Shown here one piece after another: positions 6,243 through 13,238 of a stretch of 13,793 bases of DNA (position 1 is its first letter; every line of letters begins with the position of its first letter). A program made the translations under genes and the position numbers. The DNA comes from Flammeovirgaceae bacterium UBA2371 (GTDB lineage Bacteria > Bacteroidota > Bacteroidia > Cytophagales > Cyclobacteriaceae): positions 29,376-43,168 of the forward strand of contig DDTF01000049.1 of NCBI GenBank assembly GCA_002345965.1. Direction: 5' to 3'. The notes under the pieces are model-generated. The model saw nothing but the letters and a program-made list of their open reading frames with translations. It did not search any database and was not told the origin of the DNA.

Positions 6243-8015
6243 CTACTTCAATGCATTTCTGAATGCATCAGTAGTAGAGAAAGCTGCGAATTCAAGATCC
6301 GTCAAAGCTTTGTCTTTCAAACTAGGGTCTATTTTAACTGCGCTGGTAAGGCTGGCAGCAACACCGTCAGCGTTGCCAGAGCGAGCCGCTGCAACAGCAG
6401 CACCATAGTGTGCTAGTGCCATATTGCTGTTCTTTCTGGAAGCTTCAGCAAAAGAAGCAGCAGCGTTGGCGTAGTCCTTATTCAAAACCTGAGCAAGTCC
6501 TTTGTTGAACAAGTTTACATCAGTATCCAAAGCTGAAGACTCAGAACGAACTGCGTCAGCATACTTTGCCATGTAAATTTCACAAGCACCTTTGATTCCG
6601 TTAACACCGCGTGATACATCTCCACTAGCACCATTCAATGCTTTAGAAGCATGGCTCGCTGCTTTGTAAGGGTTGCCCTGCATTAAAGCTACAGAAGCAA
6701 GGTTGGCATGAACTTCAGGAGTTTCCTTCAATTTGGCAGCAATTTCCAATTGAGCGCCAGCTTTGCTCGCCATGTCAGCAAGTTTAGCATTGTCGGCAAT
6801 GGCCATAGCAATGTAAACAGCACCTAAGTTGTTGTGTGCATTCCAGTTGCTTCCTTTTTTGGTAGCGGCAGTGTAGATAGCTGCTTTCTCCTCCAATGAA
6901 GGGGTAAGCGTGGCAGCATACATCATTTCAGCAAATGATAATGTATCGGCCTTCATCTGGCCTTGTGTGATTTGCTTTGCCAATACAGAAATCTCTGCAT
7001 CTGTCTTCTTGTCTTTGATGGTAAGGATTTCAGTCTTAGCTGTTCTCAAACCAGGATATACATCCTTAAACACCTTGCGGTAAGTAGGAAGTTTCTTCAA
7101 TTGTCTTTCTTGCTCTACAAACGTTCCACCGCTGTTTACGATGTTCAGGTAGGCAGATTTTTCATCAGAAGTGATGCCGTCATATTTTGACAATGCAGTC
7201 TTGAACTCGCTCCAATCTTCTACAACTGGCTTAAGGATGAATTTAATTGAATCAGCCATGCCTTTGTAGTCATACTTCTTCATCTGAGCACGGTAGTACT
7301 TTTCGATGGCAGCAGCACGATCTTGAGACAAACGAGAGTTGATCCTCTCAGCACCTTCTGGAGAGTGAGTACCAGTGATGGTTACAGTTCTGGTTACGTT
7401 TTTAGAAGCGATATAGGCATCTAACATTTTGCCTTTTTCACTTTTAGTTTCAGTAGTACGTAGCACTGATCTTCCTTGCTGGAAAATGAAGTCTGGGATG
7501 ATCACTGGAATAATTTCTTCCTGGTTGTTGTAACCATGGCCTGCAAAAGCAGCATAGTATGAATTTTGAACCAATTTGGAAGTGGTGATGATACCAGTAG
7601 CCACAGCCAAACGAGGTGTGGTTTTGGATTTAGCACCTTTTACTGCTACACCTTCTACTTCTAAAGTACCTGTCTTGTAGGCAGGCTGGTATGGAAAAGA
7701 GAAAGATTTGGTAACCTTAGGTTGCTCCGTTTTAGCGTTAGGATAGTCCTCAGATTTGAAAGAAATAGGGTCCATAGCCACTTCGCTGTCCCCATACTTA
7801 TAGAAGGAATTCAGGTTATAAGTGGTCCCTTTCTTTAACATTTTCACAGGTAGATTAGCAGCCATTTCATAGCTAACAGTATCCTTGTGAACTTCTAGCG
7901 GGTTCGGAGTTACAGTTAAGTTTTGTTCTTTAGACATCTTAATCATACTGGGAAGCGTACACCCGGTAAAGGTCAACGTCCCTATGATCAGGAATGCGTA
8001 CACAAATTTTCTCAT
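6243..8015 (-). CDS. Lipoprotein with OmpA-like domain and TPR-like C-terminal region
   Basis: This 590-residue protein is predicted to be an outer-membrane lipoprotein. It starts with a signal peptide and lipobox, F-T-G-Cys19. Residues about 30-165 are an unrecognised beta-rich region. An OmpA-like domain follows (about 168-262), with DFIFQQGRSVL and the signature GTHSPEGAERINSRLSQDRA (215-234). A helical, Ala-rich region with TPR-like repeats occupies about 370-580. In canonical OmpA the HTD motif supplies an Asp that binds diaminopimelate; here Ser218 occupies that place, while the partner Arg (Arg233) is kept. The ATG at 8015 is chosen because it begins directly at the signal peptide; an in-frame ATG at 8078 would lie inside the promoter. 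The gene is apparently monocistronic, with its own promoter and terminator. A scaffold or cell-wall-linked envelope role is likely; the specific job is unknown. Confidence 0.85.
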   Translation of the reverse strand: MRKFVYAFLIIGTLTFTGCTLPSMIKMSKEQNLTVTPNPLEVHKDTVSYEMAANLPVKMLKKGTTYNLNSFYKYGDSEVAMDPISFKSEDYPNAKTEQPKVTKSFSFPYQPAYKTGTLEVEGVAVKGAKSKTTPRLAVATGIITTSKLVQNSYYAAFAGHGYNNQEEIIPVIIPDFIFQQGRSVLRTTETKSEKGKMLDAYIASKNVTRTVTITGTHSPEGAERINSRLSQDRAAAIEKYYRAQMKKYDYKGMADSIKFILKPVVEDWSEFKTALSKYDGITSDEKSAYLNIVNSGGTFVEQERQLKKLPTYRKVFKDVYPGLRTAKTEILTIKDKKTDAEISVLAKQITQGQMKADTLSFAEMMYAATLTPSLEEKAAIYTAATKKGSNWNAHNNLGAVYIAMAIADNAKLADMASKAGAQLEIAAKLKETPEVHANLASVALMQGNPYKAASHASKALNGASGDVSRGVNGIKGACEIYMAKYADAVRSESSALDTDVNLFNKGLAQVLNKDYANAAASFAEASRKNSNMALAHYGAAVAAARSGNADGVAASLTSAVKIDPSLKDKALTDLEFAAFSTTDAFRNALK

Positions 8016-8047
8016 GGATTTTCGTTTAATAGTTGTTAAGCAAGTTG

Positions 8048-8078
8048 CAAAGGTATGGTTATCGGTATTTTTTTGCAA
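8048..8078 (-). promoter_or_regulatory. Bacteroidota-type promoter of the OmpA-like lipoprotein gene
   Basis: On the minus strand TTG (8076-8078) is followed after 20 bases by TACCTTTG (8048-8055), an exact TAnnTTTG -7 element with standard spacing to the -33 box. Transcription would begin near 8041, about 25 bases before the ATG at 8015. This is the clearest promoter in the window and supports the shorter start of the lipoprotein. Confidence 0.7.
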
Positions 8079-8130
8079 TTATAGTCAAAAAAATAAGATT
8101 TTGGCCATTTAGACTAGGGTTTTAACCGCT

Positions 8131-8138
8131 TATATTTG
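8131..8138 (+). promoter_or_regulatory. Bacteroidota -7 element upstream of the PspC-domain gene
   Basis: TATATTTG matches TAnnTTTG exactly and sits 73 bases before the ATG at 8212, in the divergent gap shared with the lipoprotein gene. About 20 bases upstream there is only a TTT, so the -33 half is imperfect. The leader would be about 65 nt long. Confidence 0.45.
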
Positions 8139-8211
8139 TAGCGCGTTTTTTATTTCGACAAATGGACATTTACTCAGGTAAATGGTTTGGATTCTCATAA
8201 ATTAGGTTACA

Positions 8212-8442
8212 ATGACATTGGATTTTGTAAAAAGAATACAACACTTTTTTGAGAAACATGCCTTTGGTGTGTGTACAAGGCTTGGTGAGAAGCTGGGTAT
8301 TGCTACCTCAAGTATCAGATTATTCTTCATTTATGCTTCCTTCCTCACCTTTGGATCACCAGTGATCGTATACCTGGTGCTGGCATTTGTCATGAATATG
8401 AGGCGTCACCTCAGAAGAAGAAGCACTATTTGGGACTATTAA
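8212..8442 (+). CDS. Small PspC-domain membrane protein
   Basis: This 76-residue protein is almost entirely one PspC domain. FGVCTRLGEKLGIATSSIRLFFIYASF (18-44) matches the family's G-V-C-x-G-L-A-x-x-x-G-I-x-x-x-x-V-R pattern, followed by one hydrophobic membrane segment (about 36-62) and a basic tail with HLRRRS. In proteobacteria PspC is an inner-membrane partner in the phage-shock envelope-stress response; small stand-alone members are common in Bacteroidota and their role is not settled. No pspA- or pspB-like gene is nearby. It is divergent from the OmpA-like lipoprotein gene, and its last 17 bases overlap the 3' end of the convergent glycosyltransferase gene. Its size and full domain match make it a real gene despite its length. 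Confidence 0.85.
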   Translation: MTLDFVKRIQHFFEKHAFGVCTRLGEKLGIATSSIRLFFIYASFLTFGSPVIVYLVLAFVMNMRRHLRRRSTIWDY

Positions 8443-9442
8443 AGCTCAAATCGCTGAATTTCCTTCTTCCACTCAAATAGAAGGCTGTAACAATTGAGCC
8501 TTTGTAGATCAGGCCTGCTTCATAGGGGAGTACTTCAGACCTTTTATTGAACAATTCAAAGAGGTGGGCAAGAATGTACCCATGCGCCCTAAAAACCGCT
8601 AAGAAATCTCTGCCTTTGCCTGAAAACAGGAATTGGTGTGCTGCAATCCAATCCAACAGCACCCTAATGGGCAGTTTATAGATCAGTTGGTGGGATTTTA
8701 AATTTTTGATGAGAAGGATAAGCCCGTTTCTGAAGTTATAGTACGTTTTACGCGGATTCGCGTGATCCAAAGTAGCACCACCCACGTGATAAACCTGGCT
8801 GTCGCCACAATACATTACTTTGTATCCTGCCCTGTTTAATCTCCAACATAAATCAATTTCCTCCATGTGTGCAAAGAAGGTTTCATCCAGACCACCAAGG
8901 GTGTGATATAAATTGGATCGAATCATCAAACAAGCACCTGTAGCCCAGAAAACCTGTGTCGTGTCGTCATACTGCCCTTTGTCTTCTTCTATTTCTGTAA
9001 ATATCCTTCCCCTGCAAAATGGATATCCAAGGGAATCAATAAAACCACCGGCTGCACCCGCATATTCGAATTGATGCTTTTCTCTAAAAGACAGGATTTT
9101 TGGTTGCACTGCCCCTACCTTTTTATCGCTTTCAAGCAGGGCAAGCATGGGTGATAACCAATTTGGAGTTACGGCTACATCTGAATTGAGCAGCACATAA
9201 TAATCGGCACTGATCTGCCGCAGGGCATAATTGTAGCCACCACAAAAACCAAGATTATCAGCAATTGCGATCAGTTCAATCTGAGGAAAAGCCTCTTGCA
9301 TAAAATCGAGAGAGCCATCTGTAGAATGGTTATCCGCAACAACAATGCGGGCATCGCCACTGAATTGGATAACAGATGGTAGAAACTTTTTGAGAAGTTC
9401 TTTGCCATTGTAGTTGAGAATGACAACGGCAACGTTACTCAT
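8426..9442 (-). CDS. Family 2 glycosyltransferase
   Basis: This 338-residue enzyme has the GT-A fold of glycosyltransferase family 2, and resembles rhamnosyltransferase-like members that add a sugar from a nucleotide donor to a polysaccharide or lipid-linked acceptor at the inner face of the membrane. Visible motifs are VAVVILNYNG (4-13), ADNHSTDGS (36-44) with nucleotide-binding Asp37, NLGFCGGYNYAL (63-74), the metal-binding LLNSDV (84-89), and FFAHMEEIDLCWR (189-201) with the acidic catalytic region. The last 80 or so residues are hydrophobic or basic and may lie on the membrane. Donor and acceptor cannot be read. It starts at an ATG that overlaps the ybaB stop (ATGA), so translation is probably coupled to ybaB. 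No other cell-surface sugar genes are in the window. Confidence 0.92.
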   Translation of the reverse strand: MSNVAVVILNYNGKELLKKFLPSVIQFSGDARIVVADNHSTDGSLDFMQEAFPQIELIAIADNLGFCGGYNYALRQISADYYVLLNSDVAVTPNWLSPMLALLESDKKVGAVQPKILSFREKHQFEYAGAAGGFIDSLGYPFCRGRIFTEIEEDKGQYDDTTQVFWATGACLMIRSNLYHTLGGLDETFFAHMEEIDLCWRLNRAGYKVMYCGDSQVYHVGGATLDHANPRKTYYNFRNGLILLIKNLKSHQLIYKLPIRVLLDWIAAHQFLFSGKGRDFLAVFRAHGYILAHLFELFNKRSEVLPYEAGLIYKGSIVTAFYLSGRRKFSDLSFNSPK

Positions 9443-9774
9443 CCCATCAGATTACTTAAGTCCATGCCGGGGATGTTGGGGATTATGCCCTCCGTGCTCT
9501 TGCGCAATTCCTCCTTGGCAAGCACTTCTGCTTCTTCCATCGCTTTGTTAATGGCGGCAATAGACAAATCTTGAATGAGTATTTTATCGTCTGCCTTTAG
9601 AATGGTAGGATCAATATCCAAATCGATGAGTTGTTTCTTCCCATTGACGGTGGCTTTCACCATTCCACCTCCGGCTTCACCAGTTGCTTTGATATGTACC
9701 AGGTTATCTTGTGCTTCTTTCATGCGGGCCTGCACTTCTTTCATTTTGCCCATCATTTTCATCATGTCCAGCAT
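9439..9774 (-). CDS. ybaB: YbaB/EbfC family nucleoid-associated protein
   Basis: This 111-residue protein is a full-length member of the YbaB/EbfC family, small dimeric DNA-binding proteins associated with the nucleoid. Family marks are the Met/Lys-rich first helix MLDMMKMMGKMKEVQARMKEAQ (with heptad-like spacing), the central GxGMVKATVNGKKQLIDLDIDP region (about 37-57), and the helical part DLSIAAINKAMEEAE. The ATG at 9774 gives the normal family start and has no Shine-Dalgarno site. In many bacteria ybaB lies between dnaX and recR; here it is upstream of a glycosyltransferase, to which it is joined by a 4-base ATGA overlap. A near-match TAACTTTA -7 element about 36 bases upstream is only suggestive. 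Confidence 0.95.
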   Translation of the reverse strand: MLDMMKMMGKMKEVQARMKEAQDNLVHIKATGEAGGGMVKATVNGKKQLIDLDIDPTILKADDKILIQDLSIAAINKAMEEAEVLAKEELRKSTEGIIPNIPGMDLSNLMG

Positions 9775-9833
9775 AATAGTATTGGTTGATGTTGGATGTC
9801 TTTAGAATGTAAAGTTAGGATATTTAAATTGTT

Positions 9834-9848
9834 GCGCAGTGGATGCGC
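9834..9848 (-). terminator. Weak hairpin after the T9SS-substrate gene
   Basis: A perfect 5-bp stem, GCGCA/TGCGC around a 5-nt loop, begins three bases beyond the stop at 9852. On the minus strand it is followed by an A/T-rich stretch but not a clean T-run. It may slow or end transcription before ybaB; the stem is short, so this is a weak call. Confidence 0.25.
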
Positions 9849-9851
9849 TCC

Positions 9852-11750
9852 CTACTTCTTTCGCCTCAGCAGCGCAACCGTTCCTGATTCCTTAAACGTG
9901 CGGCCGGCCCGATCAGTTACTTGTGCAGTCCATACATAAGCATCTTCGGCCGCAGGCTTACCATTTATGGTGCCATTCCAGGGTTCGTCTTTTTTGGTGG
10001 TTGTAAAAATCAATTCACCCCAGCGATTGAAAATGGAAAGCTCCATTTTTACAATGTATTGACCGGATACAAAGAACTCATCATTCAGTTGGTCCCCATT
10101 GGGACTAAAAGCGGTAGGGAAAAATATCTTGGAATCTTTGATAAAGACCAGCGGATTTGAGATTGAAACAGACACGGCACCCTCTACTGGGATTGCCCTT
10201 ACCTTATAGGTAACAAATTGATTAACGGGATCAGGATCGTCATCTACAAAAGAGGTGCTGGTGCCCATGCCGATGGATTGAATCAAGCTTCCGTTCAAAT
10301 TCAGTTTGTCGATAACATATTCATTGACACCATTAATCCATCCTTCATATTCAGTCCAGCTAAGAGAAATGACATTATTGTCCATTGAACCGGTTAATCG
10401 GATGGGGTCGATGACAATGCCCTCCCCACTCTTATTGTCACATTCGTCTGTATAATTGACGCGGTAAGTAAAATTACTTTCTGTCAGGTAATCTTTGTGG
10501 AGGAATTGCGTAGAGGATGAAGTACCCAATGCGCCATAATTTTGGTCATCGATTGCAATCAGGATTTCATAACCTGGTGGATTACTGGATGGGTCTTGTA
10601 TCCATTTGATTTCAAGGCCCTGACTTGTTACCACGGTGCTGGCATTGGTGATAGCGGGTGGATTATCGATTTTAAAAGAGACACCACATTGCTCAAGCGT
10701 GGTGCTCGTGGCACCACCAGGATACCGGGTAATCAACCGGTAACAGTAGTTTACTTTACAATCAATATTCGAATCCGGAAAACCACTTTGAGAGGGACCA
10801 ATGCTGGTATAGAACGTGCCATTTCTTTCAATCGTAAAATTCTGAATGCCTGTATTGGTGGTGATCCAATTTAGATTGTTCACTCCACTTTGAATGTTAA
10901 GGTTGAGTCGTTGACTACAAATTGTAGTAGACGAGGCTGCAATAGATCCCAGGCAGGCATCGAAGGCACTCAACCGAAAGCAATAAAAGTTTTCTTCCGT
11001 TTTCAAATTGGTAACCTTATAGGTTGTGGGGTCATAAAGCGTGGCCAATTGTTGAAAGGGCCCACTACTATTTACGGCTACCTCCAATCTGTATTGGATA
11101 TTGGGTTGTGCGGTAAAATCCAATTGTATGCTTGCTTTGTCCAAAACAGTAAGCTTGGTGATGGCAGGTGGAGGGAGTGCAGCCAGTGCATTAAATGTTT
11201 GCACTTTCGAATCGCAATTGTCTGCCGAGTTGATATTAAGTCCTCTTACAGCAATGGTTTTGCTACCGGGTGTGGCATAGTCATGATAGGCTATGGCATT
11301 ATTGCCACTTGGAATAGTGGCATCCGTTGTGCCATCATTGGTGAAATCTATGAGCAATTGCTGGTAACTTTTTTCCAATACTTTAATGGTGACATCAGAA
11401 TTGGCACAGGAATAGATTTCGAAGTTGGGTTGAATGTTAGGTACAACGGTGATGGTTATTTCATCGTCCCCTTGTCCTTGATACAGCACGCGAAGCTTAT
11501 ATACTCCGGGGGTAGTGTACTGAAAGGTAAAGAGATTGAGTGTCTGTTGTCCGTTTCCCAAATAGTCCATCGAACACGGATTGCCAGCTGTACAATTTCC
11601 TGCCAGCAAGTTGGTAAGGGTCACAGTGAGGGGTGCACATCCTTTCACCTGGTCTACCTGAAAACGACCAAGGGCACTGGTATAGGGCTGCGCCATGGCC
11701 ACACTCGCCATGAAAAGCGTTCCCACGATCAGTACAAAATTCCTGCTCAC
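9852..11750 (-). CDS. Type IX-secreted protein with PKD and FN3-like domains and a CHU_C sorting domain
   Basis: This 632-residue protein has a Sec signal peptide (about 1-20, cut after AMA before QP). A PKD-like domain follows (about 27-104, with KGCAPLTVTLTN), a second PKD-like unit (105-190), then four fibronectin-III-like units (about 193-283, 284-360, 365-450 and 451-535). The C-terminus (543-632) is a gliding-motility-type B sorting domain: FFPTAFSPNGDQLNDEFF, IFNRWGELIF and DAYVWTAQV, ending in basic RRKK. Such domains direct export by the type IX secretion system to the cell surface or medium. There is no catalytic domain, so an adhesin or structural role is inferred. The start is GTG at 11748-11750, which overlaps the hutH stop by four bases; the signal peptide begins directly there, which supports it. 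Paired cysteines suggest disulfides. Its own T9SS machinery genes are not in the window. Confidence 0.9.
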   Translation of the reverse strand: MSRNFVLIVGTLFMASVAMAQPYTSALGRFQVDQVKGCAPLTVTLTNLLAGNCTAGNPCSMDYLGNGQQTLNLFTFQYTTPGVYKLRVLYQGQGDDEITITVVPNIQPNFEIYSCANSDVTIKVLEKSYQQLLIDFTNDGTTDATIPSGNNAIAYHDYATPGSKTIAVRGLNINSADNCDSKVQTFNALAALPPPAITKLTVLDKASIQLDFTAQPNIQYRLEVAVNSSGPFQQLATLYDPTTYKVTNLKTEENFYCFRLSAFDACLGSIAASSTTICSQRLNLNIQSGVNNLNWITTNTGIQNFTIERNGTFYTSIGPSQSGFPDSNIDCKVNYCYRLITRYPGGATSTTLEQCGVSFKIDNPPAITNASTVVTSQGLEIKWIQDPSSNPPGYEILIAIDDQNYGALGTSSSTQFLHKDYLTESNFTYRVNYTDECDNKSGEGIVIDPIRLTGSMDNNVISLSWTEYEGWINGVNEYVIDKLNLNGSLIQSIGMGTSTSFVDDDPDPVNQFVTYKVRAIPVEGAVSVSISNPLVFIKDSKIFFPTAFSPNGDQLNDEFFVSGQYIVKMELSIFNRWGELIFTTTKKDEPWNGTINGKPAAEDAYVWTAQVTDRAGRTFKESGTVALLRRKK

Positions 11751-13237
11751 TTGTTGAGATTATATGCTTTTAGAAATTGCTCCGCCCGTACCATATCATC
11801 ATGAAGCAGGCGGTCTGTTTCTATAAACGGTACCACTGCCCTGAAAGTATGAACAAATTCCTCCAATTGAGTTGAACTCCTCAATGGTCTTCTGAATTCC
11901 AGTGCCTGTGCGGCTGTTATCAACTCTATGGCCAGTATGGAATAGAGGTTGTTCACCACCCGATATAATTTGGTGGCAGCATTGGCACCCATGCTTACGT
12001 GGTCTTCCTGTCCGTTGGACGAAACGATCGAATCCACAGAAGCAGGGGAACTCAATTGTTTATTCTGGCTCACCAGTGATGCGGCTGTATATTGCGGGAT
12101 CATCAATCCCGAGTTAATACCAGGATTGGCCACAAGGTAATTGGGTAAATCACGCGCTCCAGAAATCAATTGATAGGTTCTGCGTTCTGATATGCTTCCC
12201 AGCTCTGAAAGACCAATGGCTAAGAAGTCCATCGCCAGCGCGAGGGGTTGACCATGAAAATTGCCAGCAGAAATAATTTTATCTTCTTCAGGAAAACAAT
12301 TCGGGTTGTCGGTAACACTGTTGATTTCAGTTAAAAAGGTTTGGGCAACAAACTGAACGACATCCTCCGTGGCGCCATGCACTTGAGGTATGCATCGGAA
12401 GGAGTAAGGGTCCTGCACATGTTTCTTGGGCTGCGTAAGAATACTGCTGCCCGCTAAAATATTTTTTACTTCACGTGCTACACTTACTTGTCCACGGTGC
12501 GGCCTGATGCCATGCACCAATTCATCAAATGGCTCTATGCGTCCATCAAAGCTGTCAAGTGACAATGCACCGATGAGATTGGCAAGACTAAGCAGACGCT
12601 GAGCGTGCAAAGTAGACCACACACCATACGCACTCATAAACTGCGTGCCATTGAGCAACGCCAATCCTTCTTTGGCTTTAAACTCAATAGGGGAAAGGCC
12701 CAGTTCTGACAGCAATGCAGCACCCTGCATTCTTTTGTTGTTGTACACGGCTTCACCGTGTCCGATCAACGGCAGGGTAAGGTGGGCCAATGGCGCCAGG
12801 TCTCCCGATGCTCCCAATGATCCCATTTCATACACAACAGGCAATGCTCGGTGGTTGTACAGCGTGATTAGGTTTTCTACGGTTTGCAATTGGACACCCG
12901 AATAGCCATAAGCGAGTGATTGTACTTTCAATAGCAACATGAGGTGTACAATCTCAGGAGGCACTTCCGGGCCGGTGCCGCATGCATGCGACAACACCAG
13001 GTTCTTTTGAAGTGTCCCCAGCTCGGGCAAAGGAATGTTTTTGCTATAAAGAGATCCAAATCCGGTATTGATGCCATACACCGGTGTGGTGGATTGGCTG
13101 ACCTTTCGATCAAGGTATTCGCGACACGTTACAATTTTTGAAACGGCCTCTTCAGATAATTGAATGCGACCATTTAAGATGCTGCCCACTTCTGACAGGG
13201 TCAGTGCTTTCGTTGAAATGGCGTGTGTCTTGCTCAA
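11747..13237 (-). CDS. hutH: Histidine ammonia-lyase
   Basis: This 496-residue enzyme removes ammonia from histidine to give urocanate, the first step of histidine breakdown. It carries the self-forming MIO cofactor site Ala143-Ser144-Gly145 in GSLGASGDLAPLAH, Tyr54 in YGINTGFG, Ser83-His84 in LVLSHACG, Asn196 in LLNGTQ, the loop VQDPYSFRCIPQ (274-285) and GNFHGQPLA (325-333), and QEDHVSMG (410-417). The Glu of QEDH is typical of histidine rather than phenylalanine or tyrosine lyases, but related Bacteroidota tyrosine lyases share Ser-His, so histidine is likely, not certain. The start appears to be TTG at 13235-13237, one base after the hisS stop; no suitable ATG precedes the conserved ALTLSEV. 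The stop overlaps the next gene's GTG by four bases. hutU, hutI and the formimidoyl transferase are not nearby. Confidence 0.88.
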   Translation of the reverse strand: MSKTHAISTKALTLSEVGSILNGRIQLSEEAVSKIVTCREYLDRKVSQSTTPVYGINTGFGSLYSKNIPLPELGTLQKNLVLSHACGTGPEVPPEIVHLMLLLKVQSLAYGYSGVQLQTVENLITLYNHRALPVVYEMGSLGASGDLAPLAHLTLPLIGHGEAVYNNKRMQGAALLSELGLSPIEFKAKEGLALLNGTQFMSAYGVWSTLHAQRLLSLANLIGALSLDSFDGRIEPFDELVHGIRPHRGQVSVAREVKNILAGSSILTQPKKHVQDPYSFRCIPQVHGATEDVVQFVAQTFLTEINSVTDNPNCFPEEDKIISAGNFHGQPLALAMDFLAIGLSELGSISERRTYQLISGARDLPNYLVANPGINSGLMIPQYTAASLVSQNKQLSSPASVDSIVSSNGQEDHVSMGANAATKLYRVVNNLYSILAIELITAAQALEFRRPLRSSTQLEEFVHTFRAVVPFIETDRLLHDDMVRAEQFLKAYNLNK

Positions 13238-13238
13238 A

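Noticed and set aside
8016..8078. A longer start for the OmpA-like lipoprotein at the ATG at 8078
   Set aside because: It would place the signal peptide 21 residues inside the protein and would start within the -33 promoter element.
9810..9817. TAACTTTA as a -7 element for ybaB
   Set aside because: One mismatch from TAnnTTTG and no TTG at the right distance upstream, so it is not distinct from chance in AT-rich sequence.
10890..11804. A 304-codon open frame on the plus strand, antisense to the secreted protein and the end of hutH
   Set aside because: Its translation has no recognisable domain and the opposite strand carries clear signal peptide, PKD-like and FN3-like features. It is a chance open frame over a low-stop antisense region.
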